DNA from: Diphasiastrum complanatum
Lineage: Eukaryota; Streptophyta; Lycopodiopsida; Lycopodiales; Lycopodiaceae
Length of the DNA: 64,000 nt
Assembly: GCA_029204225.1 (NCBI GenBank)
Contig: CM055092.1
Coordinates: forward strand, 87,344,537 to 87,408,536
Direction of reading: 5' to 3'
The first letter of the stretch is position 1. The number at the start of each line of letters is the position of its first letter. Both the position numbers and the translations under genes were made by a program. Below, one piece after another: positions 55,690-64,000 of the stretch. The notes below the pieces were generated by a model that did no database searches, was not told the DNA's origin, and saw nothing but the letters and a program-made list of their open reading frames with translations.

Positions 55690-56603
55690 CACCCCTAATC
55701 TATTGCAAGACCCACTGCAACACATGTAAGATGATGTCGTTTCGCTTGGCACTTGGAAAAGCGTGGATCTTCTTTCGCTTCCATAAAACTAGGTGCTTAT
55801 TGGCTACAAAAATTGTTCCACAAAATTGGAAATCTCTCAATGGCCTCTACACCCACCCCGTTTGAGAACCTCCAGCAATTCCTACTCGCCTTGTCATCTT
55901 GTTGTCTGTTTTCGCTCGCTCATTTTTCTCCCTAGGGCTTCGAATACTTGGAAGCGGAGCTTACTTCCATATTTTAGTGGTCCCAAGTATTCACGTATCT
56001 TTTCAATGAAGCCCATTTCTTGCCAATCCTCTATCATGCTGACATACCAAGATGACATGAAGGCCCCGTCCTGTAGTAAAGCCGAGCCATCATTTCATGG
56101 TCGTCCTCCGATTGGAGAGCCACATTGGGATTGATCCTTATTGGATCCAAGCCACGATCCCAAAAACATTCTTGCTGCATCAGAAAGGCCATCGATCGGC
56201 AATACTCGGTGCTTTCTCATATGCACAGATCAGCGTTAGTCTTATACTTGTGCCCAAAATCTAACAGTTGTAGCCTCAGCTTATCCAAGGAGATATTGTT
56301 TGAGATTTCTAGAATCATCGGCCAGTCTACCACTTTGACCCGTGGTCGCTCTGCAGGCCAGAGATTTCTCTGTTTGAGCGGCATGTAGAAGAGATCAGTT
56401 CTTTTCTATGCCGGTGCCCTCAAATATTCTTGCAGCCACCTATTATCCCTGAGAGCTTTATTTTGCCACTCAGGTTGTGGTTGCAGTGCCACAATGATCT
56501 CAGCCCTTGTGGAATATTGGCTTCGATCGATCTCTTCTTTGCCTCCTCTCATGTTGGGAGGATATTTCCTTTTGAACTTTTTAGATTCCTTGGTATTTGC
56601 CAT
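55690..56603 (-). pseudogene. Gag-like ORF of an LTR element lacking recognisable pol (copy 2)
   Basis: Starts MANTKESKKFKRKYPPNMRG at 56603, then EYLRAPA, and after a stop NLWPAERPRVKVVDWPMILE, WDRGLDPIRINPNVALQSED and MARLYYRTGPSC. These blocks align with copy 1 at 28.0-28.6 kb (WDRGLPPIAIDINKPLQTE, VARLYYCAA). Both end at the same kind of purine tract and TGTTAGCA LTR start. The basic N-terminus suits RNA binding. No known domain. Confidence 0.55.
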
Positions 56604-56738
56604 ATTTCCTCTTGGCCTAGTAGGTGAGACGGCCCTATGTCATTGTGGTGGCCTTGCTAAATAATCATCTAGGGCCTTAGTGTCCGTATCACTTTCCTTA
56701 GCCCACTCGCTTGTAGATGGCTCAACTGTTCCCGTATC

Positions 56739-57446
56739 TGTTGAGAATCGTGCGTTGCTCCGAAACGACTGATGAGAATCATTAGAAGAAAATTCACAAA
56801 ACATTCGCGACTCTCTTTCAAGATTCGGATGGAGTTCAGATGCGTTCGCTGGGCACTGCCAGCTGAAACACTCCTACAATCCTCCAGAGAGTAGTCAATT
56901 ACTACTGATCTACGTTCATAAAATTAATACAGCATTCGACTTAATTTCACCCAAGGCGCGAAATTCAAAGGGAACAAGAAAACTCAGACATATGAAAATA
57001 AACAGCATAAGCATTCAACATCCAAGATCAGACATGACTAGAAAATAATCTATATTAATTTTTTCTGATTTCTTCAGGACACTACATGCGAATCCAAGCA
57101 ATGCGTTGGCGTGAGAGAAGCACGGTTCTCTCACGAGTAGTAGTCTCACTTCACTAGTGGACAATTGGATCTTCTGATCCTAGACAGAATTATCTTCTCA
57201 CACGCAGGCAGAGCTTCTGTCAATGTTCGTCTTGATTGCTTACTAGCATCAGACTTCTTCAGTGTCTCTTCTCTTACTTACACTCTGCGTATCCTGTTCT
57301 GAAATATGTCAAGTATTATCCAGTAAGTATGGTCTCTCTATGTAAACCTAAGATTAGAGTGATTATACATCTACAACTAATCAGGAAATTACAAGAGTGG
57401 CAGATTAGCCATGACCTAGGAAGTATCTGCTGGCGTCATGCCATCA
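56739..57446 (-). mobile_element. 3' LTR of copia family A copy at 56.7-62.2 kb
   Basis: Plus strand runs TGTTGAGAATCG ... GTCATGCCATCA (TG...CA). The first 118 bp are repeated at 62039-62156, on the far side of the element, which defines the left limit well; the right limit at 57446 is a best guess. Contains the same GTGAGAGA...TCTCTCACG inverted repeat as the LTR at 25.4 kb. Confidence 0.65.
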
Positions 57447-57624
57447 GGTCAGATCTCTGTACTTCTGGGTACTTGCGTAATCTTTGGTGGTACTCCTTGG
57501 AGCACGAGGACAGAACGGGTTTCGTTTCCACCATTAGTTTTGTTTACCTCGTTTGTCTTTCTCTCTTGCTGGACCGCAACAGACTCTCATTTGTGGATCC
57601 TTCGTGTTCTCAAACCGTTCATCT

Positions 57625-58095
57625 TCACGAACCATTCGTGTTTGCAAACCATTCATCTTCATCTCCATTGACTTTTGTGTTTGTGAAACTCTTCGTGTTT
57701 TGTGTCTCCAGATGTTCGAGTTTGTGAACATCTTCGTCAGGTGAAGGGCTGAAAGCTAGCAAGGCTTTGTAATCAAAAACACTTTGTTTCTTCAGCTCTC
57801 TCTCAAAGCATGGTAGCTTTATGATCCCGAGACTGCTCCCTTGTCTCTCAAAGAGCCCTTTGTCCAGAGCTTTAGTGAAGATGTCAGCAACCATATCTTT
57901 CGTTCCTATGAAGGTGGTTTGCATTATCTTTCTTTCAATCAGATCCCTAATCAAATGATACTTGATCGCAATGTGCTTCATTCTTGATGGAACACATGAT
58001 CTTTCGTCAGGTGTATCGCAGAGGTGTTGTCCATCTATAGGACCAATGGCTTGTTCCTTGTTTCGTCCAATTTGTCCAGTAACTGCTTTATCCAA
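57625..58095 (-). pseudogene. Copia RNase H C-terminus (family A, third copy)
   Basis: Frame of 156 codons: SRMKHIAIKYHLIRDLIERK, KDMVADIFTKALDKGLFERQ, SSLGIIKLPCFERELKKQSV, then a long D/E/N-rich tail. The tail is longer than in other copia families and is shared, diverged, by the 19.4-kb copy. Confidence 0.8.
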
Positions 58096-58269
58096 ATTAT
58101 TTTGTTGGCCATCTTCATTGCTGCTACGTACTCTACTTCGTAGGACAACTCAGCTACAATGGTCTGCTTCTTGATGACCCAAAGAATTGCTGCTCTTGAT
58201 ACAATGGTGCATCCTCCTGAGACGCTTTTACAGTCGTCCTTGAGAGATGCCTAGCTAGCATCGCTGTAG

Positions 58270-59350
58270 GAAAGTATTCTGACCTGCACCATGACAATAA
58301 CACAAGCCATAATCCCTCGTTAATTGAAGATATTGCAAAATTCATTTTGCAATATGGATTCGTGTAGAATTGGTTCATCCTGAATACTGCATAAGCAATA
58401 TCAGGACGTGTGTCAGCCTCTTAGAGGGTGTGAGCTACATTTGTTCTCTTTCTTCCTCAATCTTTGGACAATCGTCATTTGTTAGCACCATGCCTATGAG
58501 CATTGGAGTATTCGCTCATTTGCAGTTCAGCATCCCAAAGTCCTCTAGGATCTTTTGGGTGTATTTGGACTGGTGAAGGTAGAACTTGCCTCTCTCAGAG
58601 TCCCTTTCAATTTGTAAGCCTAGGTAACACCTGGTTTCTCCCAGATCCACTATCTCGAAATGTTTCGAGATATCTATCTGTATTTCAGCAATTAGCTACT
58701 CACTCCTGCTAAGTATCAGAGTGTCATCCACATATACAGCCACTATGATGATCTACCCATCTGTAACTCTGACATACACATTGGTGTCAGCCAACAGAGA
58801 CTTGAATCCCAATGATTTTAGGGCCTGATCCTTCTTTTTGTACCATTGTTGGGCTAATTGCTTCAGACCGTAGATGCTTCTATGCATTCTGCATACATAG
58901 TCAGGAAGTGAATTCGAGACAAATCCTGGGGGTTGATCCATGTAGTCCTCTTCGTCTAATTTCCATGCAGGAAGGTTGTCTTCTCGTCCACAATGTGGAT
59001 CCTGAGGTCATAAGCTGCTGCATATGCAAACAACAGACATAGGGATGAATGTTTGACGACAGGAGAGAAGGTTTCAGAGTAGTCAATAGTTTATCTCTGA
59101 GAGAAACCCTTCGCTACCAGTCTTTCCTTGTATTTCGTCACACTTTCGTCTGGTCCATATTTGAGTTTGAAAACCCATTTGCATTTGACAGTCTTGCGCT
59201 TATGAGGTAATGGCTCCAATGTCCATATCTGGTCTCCATCTCTTCGTTCATGACTCGGATCCATTTGTCCTTTTTTGGACCTTTAATCACCTCCTTTGCC
59301 ATTGAACCCGCAGAATTATTCTGATGTGGAAGCTGAGCTACCTGGCACAA
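58270..59350 (-). pseudogene. Copia reverse transcriptase (family A, third copy)
   Basis: Fragments of RT in several frames: 59350-59138 (KGPKKDKWIRVMNEEMET then NGFSNSNMDQTK), 58941-58753 (PPGFVSNSLPDYVCRMHRSI, YGLKQLAQQWYKKKDQALKS), and YVDDTLILSR at about 58734-58705 with YVDD intact. The 58.3-58.6 kb stretch holds the connection. Stops and shifts every 100-250 bp. Confidence 0.8.
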
Positions 59351-59359
59351 ATCTTGCTG

Positions 59360-60660
59360 GCACTCTTCGTGGTCTTGTCAACCTTCTGGGAGATCCTCCT
59401 GGAATAGCTATGCCTTTGTCCTTGTCTACTCTGTTCAGTTTGGAACCATCTTGGTTTACAGGAACTGCGGCGGCATGTTGCCTCTCGAATCTTTCTTCAT
59501 CTGATTCGTTGCTCGAATGGGAGACGACTCAAAAATCTTCGTTCTCGTGTTTTTCCTCTGCTCCCTCTGACATTGGCGGCAGGTCATAGTACTGTCTTTC
59601 TAGAACTTCATAGCTAACATGGTCTTCATTGGCCATTGTCCTGCTCTCGTCGAATTTGACATCCCTCACTATTTTCACAGTGTTCGTGACTGGCATGTAG
59701 ATTCTGTAGTATGACGAATTATTGTCATAGCCTACCAGAAATCCTTGCTCGACTTTCTCATCAAGCTTCTTGCAAACCTTATTAAGAATATGTGCATATG
59801 TTGCATAGCCAAATATTCTGACGTGAGACAGGTTGGGTTTTCTACCCCATCATAGCTCATGTGGTGTCGTGTGAGGAACACCAGATTTACTTGTCCCATT
59901 TTGGATGTATGTGGCTGTAGCTACGGCTTCAGCCCACAGTGCCCTTGGAGCTTTTGAGTATGCCATCATGCATCTGGCTGCTTCCATCAGGGTCCTGTTC
60001 TTTCGTTCATCAACACCATTGTGCTACGATGTGTAGGCTGCAGTTCTTCTGTGAATGATGCCACGATCATTGCAGAAGTAAGTGTAAAGCGATTCGAGAT
60101 ATATTCGCCACCTCGACCTGTTTTGATCTGTTTCACCTTGCTGTCTGTGCATCTCTTAGCCCAATTCACATATTCTATGAATTTATCGGGTACTTCAGAA
60201 TTATCTGAATAAAATACACTCTGGCAAACTTGCTATAATCATCAATGAGGGTTATATAGTATTTTGAACCTCCTACTGAGATCACGTTGAATGGACCGCA
60301 GATGTCAGCGTGCACCAGCTCCAGAATCTTTGTCGTTCCATAGGAGTCTTTGACGAATGGTGTGCATGACATCTTGCCTTTCAAACAAGCATCAGAGGTG
60401 GTCGAACTGGTTGCATTCGAGATGATGGCCCCTGTTATTGCTCCATGTTGACTTGCTTGGTAGAGTGCCATTGAGTTCATGTGGCAGAGTCTTATGTTCC
60501 ACAAAGTGTCTGGAAAGTTGTCATGGGTCTGATGCATTTGATCTTTAGGTAGGAACACTTTTAGATGATATAGCTTGCCCTTCCTTTTGCCTTGAGCAAT
60601 GAGAGTGTTGGTGTTGGCATCAATCACGTTGCATGCTTTCTTAGAAAATGTCACACGCAT
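59360..60660 (-). pseudogene. Copia GAG-pre-integrase, integrase and linker (family A, third copy)
   Basis: 60660-60175 has MRVTFSKKACNVIDANTNTL, RLCHMNSMALYQASQ, CLKGKMSCTPF and LELVHADICGPFNVISVGGS (first Asp kept). 60169-59987 has KTGRGGEYISNRF where the second catalytic Asp is Gly, followed by NERTGP-type sequence with the Glu. 59990-59640 reads WAEAVATATYIQNGTSKSG, KLDEKVEQGFLVGYDNNSS and IVRDVKFDESRTM. 59640-59360 is the linker. It is the most complete integrase of this family in the window. Confidence 0.78.
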
Positions 60661-60833
60661 CCCTGCATCTGCTATTCTTCCTACAGAGTCGGCACAAACA
60701 GAACGTCTTCGAGTCGTCTGTCTCTGTCGTTGGTGTTGAGCCAGAGTGAACCAATACCATTCACTTGATGTCTGGATCCATCTCCAAGAACTATGAATCT
60801 TGAGGGATCTGCACTTCTGAAATCAGACATGAT

Positions 60834-61926
60834 TCATCTTGATGTCACAAAGTGCGAGGTGGCTTCTGAATCCAAGATCACCTCGTGTGTGTCAGACGTT
60901 GATGCTACACACACATCTTCACAGATGTAGGCGGTTGAAAAATTTTTGTTCGTTTTTTCTTCGCCCATCTTTGAGCTCTCGGGCTCCTCGACATAGGAAG
61001 AACTATAATCATTCTCCTGTCTATTTTGTACTGATCTGTTTCTTGGGTTTTGGTGGCAATCCATGGCTGCATGACCCTTCTTATGGCAATGGATACACTC
61101 AATCTTGGGATTGAGCCAGTAGGTATCTACTGTATGCCCGTCTCTTCTGCATCTCATGCAGGTCTTCTTGTGTGCATCTTGTCATTTCGACCTCCCTTTG
61201 GTCGTCTAGTTGCTTTTGCTGGTCTCCTCTACTTGCTGGTCATGATCCTGCCTCTGATTCGACTCCCTCTTAGGCTTGAATTGTTTTTTTGATTTTTCTC
61301 TGTTGCTGTAGAGTGTCTGGTCAAAACCATCTTTGTGATAAAGATGCTCTCTGGCCTCGACTTTCTCTCGAATCTCGACAATCACCTTTTCGAGGTTCAT
61401 GGTAGGATCTTTCGCGAGCAGGGTTCGTGTCGTCCAGAAAGATCTAGGTAGGGCTCTCAACAGATATGTGAGCTGCTTATCAGCTGATACTACATTCTCT
61501 GCTCCTGAGTTGTGTAGTCATAGAAATAGATCCTTCATCTTTCTCACGAAAGAGGTGAGGTCTTTTTCATCCCACTGCAGATTCGTCAACTGCTCTTCCA
61601 GCATCATAATCTGACTTTTTGATTTCATTAAAATCTTGTGAGCAGTGCATCCCACATTTCCTTAGCTTTGGAGAGTGTAGCCAGGTCAAGTGTAAGGCTA
61701 TCTTCGATGGAAGATGATAGCAAAGCTACTGCCTTGTCATTTTTCTCGTTCCATTCACGTAGCTTTTGCCTATTGTCGTAGGCATTTCTTCTATGCCATC
61801 CACCCAAGAGAAGAGTCCTTTGCCCTTGAGTATCAAATATGTCTTAACTTTCCAGGCTAGAAAGTTAGATCCTGAAGAATTAAGTATAGTGTAGATCTTG
61901 CTCTGCATGTTGCTGATTGAAGCCAT
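60834..61926 (-). pseudogene. Copia gag, zinc knuckles and protease (family A, third copy)
   Basis: Gag starts MASISNMQSKIYTILNSSGS at ATG 61926 and breaks into another frame near 61780. 61460-61206 is the gag C-terminus (NLEKVIVEIREKVEAREHL, KKQFKPKRESNQRQDHD). 61157-60834 has two knuckles: the first CMRCRRDGHTVDTY (last Cys to Tyr), the second CIHCHKKGHAAMDC intact, then the protease EVILDSEATSHFVTS, where the DSGA Gly is Glu. Confidence 0.8.
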
Positions 61927-62022
61927 TGCTTCTTGAAGTCTATTTTCTTGTTGATGGTTGATTGTCTGAACGCTCGGCCTCTTGCATTTGCTAGCTTCTT
62001 GGCTATGTCAGAATATGGCAAG

Positions 62023-62156
62023 GTGGCTCTGATACTACTATTGAGAATCGTGCATTGCTCTGATATGACTGATGAGAATTGTGAGAAGAAAACTCACAAA
62101 ACATTCGCGACTCTCTTTCAAGATTCGGATGGAGTTCAAATGCATTTGCTGGGCAC
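62023..62156 (-). mobile_element. Primer-binding site and truncated 5' LTR of the 56.7-62.2 kb copia
   Basis: Minus strand GTAGTATCAGAGCCACC just inside 62038 is the tRNA-Met primer site with one mismatch. LTR sequence occupies 62039-62156 and matches 56739-56858 closely, then ends abruptly against a plus-strand copia fragment, so the rest of the LTR is gone. Confidence 0.75.
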
Positions 62157-62633
62157 CTGACAGGAAGCTCCCTAAGTGGTTTGAGAGATTGTTGAAGAGC
62201 CACGACATGGATGACTTTCCAGGATCATCTAGCCAGGGAGAGCTACGAAGATCAACAAGAAAGAAGACACAACCTGAGAGGTATGAAGCAAATTATGCTC
62301 TCTTATCTAGTATTATTCAAAGCAAAGAACCTTCGACTTTTGGTGAAGCGAAGGGTGATGACATTTGGGTCAAGGCCATGGGAGAGGAGATGGAGTCAAT
62401 TGCTAAGCATAGCACATGGGACTTAGTAGAACCACCAGTTGGCAAGAAACCCATTGGTTGCAAATGGGTATACAGGACTAAGTACCATGTAGATGGAAGT
62501 ATAACAAAGCACAAGGCAAGATTGGTGATCAAAACAACTAGCTGATATTTTCACTAAGCCACTTGTTGGAAAAAAGTTTGATAAGTTTAGATCAAAGCTT
62601 GCGGTACTTAAAGTTTGTTGACTTTAAAGCTAT
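62157..62633 (+). pseudogene. Copia pol fragment, linker fused to RNase H end (family B-like)
   Basis: Reads GELRRSTRKKTQPERYEANY, EPSTFGEAKGDDIWVKAMGE, WDLVEPPVGKKPIGCKWVYR and HKARLV, then jumps at about 62528 to SKQLADIFTKPLVGKKFDKF and RSKLAVLKVC (stop 62621-62623). About 1.5 kb of RT and RNase H has been deleted at the junction. Followed by a polypurine tract and an LTR of family B. Confidence 0.8.
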
Positions 62634-62679
62634 GTATATGACTGTATAAAAAGTAGACTCTACTTTAAGGGAGAGAGAT

Positions 62680-62802
62680 AGAATTAAAGTAGAATCACTA
62701 TGTTACTGTACTGTGGGTCCTATCAGTTGATAAGGATCAGTTGGCCTTGCCACGAGGCAAGTCAACGGGACACACGTCCTGTGAACGGCAACCTGAGAGG
62801 TA
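62680..62802 (+). mobile_element. Truncated 3' LTR, copia family B
   Basis: Starts TAGAATTAAAGTAGAATCAC after AAGGGAGAGAGA and matches the minus-strand LTR at 48272-48541 for about 120 bp, including GTACTGTGGGTCCTA and GAGGCAAGTCAAC. It diverges after GGCAACCTG. Confidence 0.75.
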
Positions 62803-63400
62803 AACTAAATGAGATTGTGGATCAGATCTTGCATATTCACTAACAATCATGTCCTTGATTGTTCTTGGGCATTCCAAGCATCAAGAGAGGTGTATTTCTT
62901 GATTCTTGGGATGCTAGAATGATGTTAGGTAGTTAGCTTTCTTTATTCTTTTTTTGTTGTGTGGATTAATCTTGATATTGTATTGTTTCCTGATTTTTTA
63001 GAGTAGTTTAGTAGACAAATTTGTAGATTGCTCTCATAATCAGAACGCTAATCTGTTGAACAAGGATTGGTTACATGGCTTATAAATGCATGTAGCTGGA
63101 GTGAACGAAACTATTTCATCTCACTAACAGGATGGGAATATAGATGTTGAATGGAAAAATAATGGAAATGTAGTGAAAATGGAAATGTAGCGAAAGTGTC
63201 GCATTTTTCGCACATTTTGCGAAGACAATGGGTTTACAGTTGGAAGAAATGTAAACAATGTCACAAATTTTGCTACAACGCATATGGGTGAAGAATGCGA
63301 AGGTGCAAGTGTCGCAAATTTTGCAAACTTCGGTGGAAATGATTGGACTTGATCTTTAGAGACTGGATAGAATGTGAATAGTATCAAAAATTAGTCACAG
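62803..63400. other. Spacer without genes
   Basis: No motif-bearing frame. Contains repeats of the short string GTCGCAAATTTTGC / GTCGCATTTTTCGC near 63198-63320. Confidence 0.35.
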
Positions 63401-63402
63401 TA

Positions 63403-63973
63403 GCACTTCACCCTTGAGCCATTTACTCGAGTATCAAGTACATGTCCTTCAAGATCGGCAAACGGAAGTGATCCTTTGTTAAAAACTTCTATGACCTTGT
63501 AAGGTCCCATCCATCTGGTATGTAATTTCTTAGGAGTCCCCTCATTTGATTTTTAGTTTTTTTAATGGATTGGTCAAAAATTTCTTTTCTTTCAACTTGA
63601 ACTCATTCCATCTCGATTAATGAAAGACGATCCTCCTCCAGTTGCGTCAAAATATCATCCACTCCTGGAGACTATCGTGTTCATCCATTCACTCTTCATT
63701 ACTAATGCGAAACGTCGGAACTTCAAATTCTATTGGAAGAATGGGATGCATTCCATACACAAGATAGTATGGAGTCTACCTAGTTGTGATCTTTTCGGCA
63801 TATCTGCATGCCCATAAGACAGATGGTAACTTCTGATCCCAATAAGAAGAATGTGTTTCTGTTAGTTTATTCAAAATTTTACACAAAATTTCGTTTGCCC
63901 GTTCCGTAAGCCCATTCACTTTTGGATTATATGGAGTGGTTTGGCAATGCATAATAGAAAAGTATGACAACAT
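63403..63973 (-). pseudogene. Ty3/gypsy integrase C-terminal part, truncated by window edge
   Basis: 63973-63776 reads CQTTPYNPKVNGLTERANEI (integrase core third block with the catalytic Glu in TERANE), then THSSYWDQKLPSVLWACRYA. Further down (63775-63403) broken frames give TPYYLVYGMHPILPIEFEVP, then WMGPYKVIEVFNKGSLPFAD and VNGSRVKCYC, the gypsy integrase tail. Stops lie near 63690 and 63600. The rest of pol should lie to the right of the window. Confidence 0.8.
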
Positions 63974-64000
63974 GGCCTCGATGGTCTGATTAAGGAAATG

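Overview
This is a window of a plant-type nuclear genome made almost entirely of decayed mobile DNA. Evidence for a plant: many Ty1/copia and Ty3/gypsy fragments with initiator-tRNA-Met primer sites, a CACTA element in the plant TNP2 - DUF4218 - DUF4216 arrangement, short GT-AG introns, long (CT)n/(GA)n tracts and AT-rich spacers. I saw no rRNA, tRNA, CRISPR array or ordinary cellular gene set. I cannot name the species; a seedless plant or streptophyte alga is only a guess. No similarity search was run: all family names come from motifs read by eye.

The left 6.5 kb is the most unusual part. It has three multi-exon genes: (1) a decayed plus-strand gene (82-2723) with a coiled-coil N-terminus and a transposase-like body; (2) an intact two-exon minus-strand orphan gene (2844-4060); (3) a plus-strand gene (4744-6492) that joins a histone H3 fold, with some CENH3-like features, to a C48/Ulp1-type cysteine protease domain. 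Genes 2 and 3 diverge from a shared control region holding five copies of a near-palindrome (TCGCACTTGTGCGCG type). I infer that the block is a decayed, possibly undescribed, DNA transposon encoding its own histone variant and deSUMOylase-like protease. Three stop codons in gene 3, and one in gene 1, look like CAG-to-TAG changes, as expected from decay at CHG-methylated cytosines.

From 6.7 to 9.6 kb lie gypsy gag and RT/RNase H remnants. From 9.6 to 19.2 kb almost nothing codes. From 19.2 to 30.4 kb there is a copia mosaic (two opposed copies, a 792-bp solo LTR with a perfect 5-bp target duplication, and a 532-bp tandem chimera), a gag-like family of unknown type, and a chromovirus 3' end. 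A palindrome-rich segment (30.36-30.72 kb) follows.

From 31.5 to 37.9 kb, all on the minus strand, is a CACTA transposase set preceded by a SET-domain (lysine methyltransferase-like) gene, again a chromatin gene beside a DNA transposon. From 39.3 to 42.3 kb are two gypsy pieces, then a purine-rich tandem array (42.9-44.0 kb).

From 44 to 64 kb are three more copia elements (45.3-48.5, 49.4-54.6, 56.7-62.2 kb). The middle one is split by a second solo LTR (655 bp, 5-bp duplication) and by a GA-microsatellite segment. This part also holds a second copy of the gag-like family, a deleted copia fragment and a gypsy integrase cut by the window edge. Most retroelement ORFs carry stops, shifts, deletions or lost catalytic residues, so they look like relics rather than active elements.
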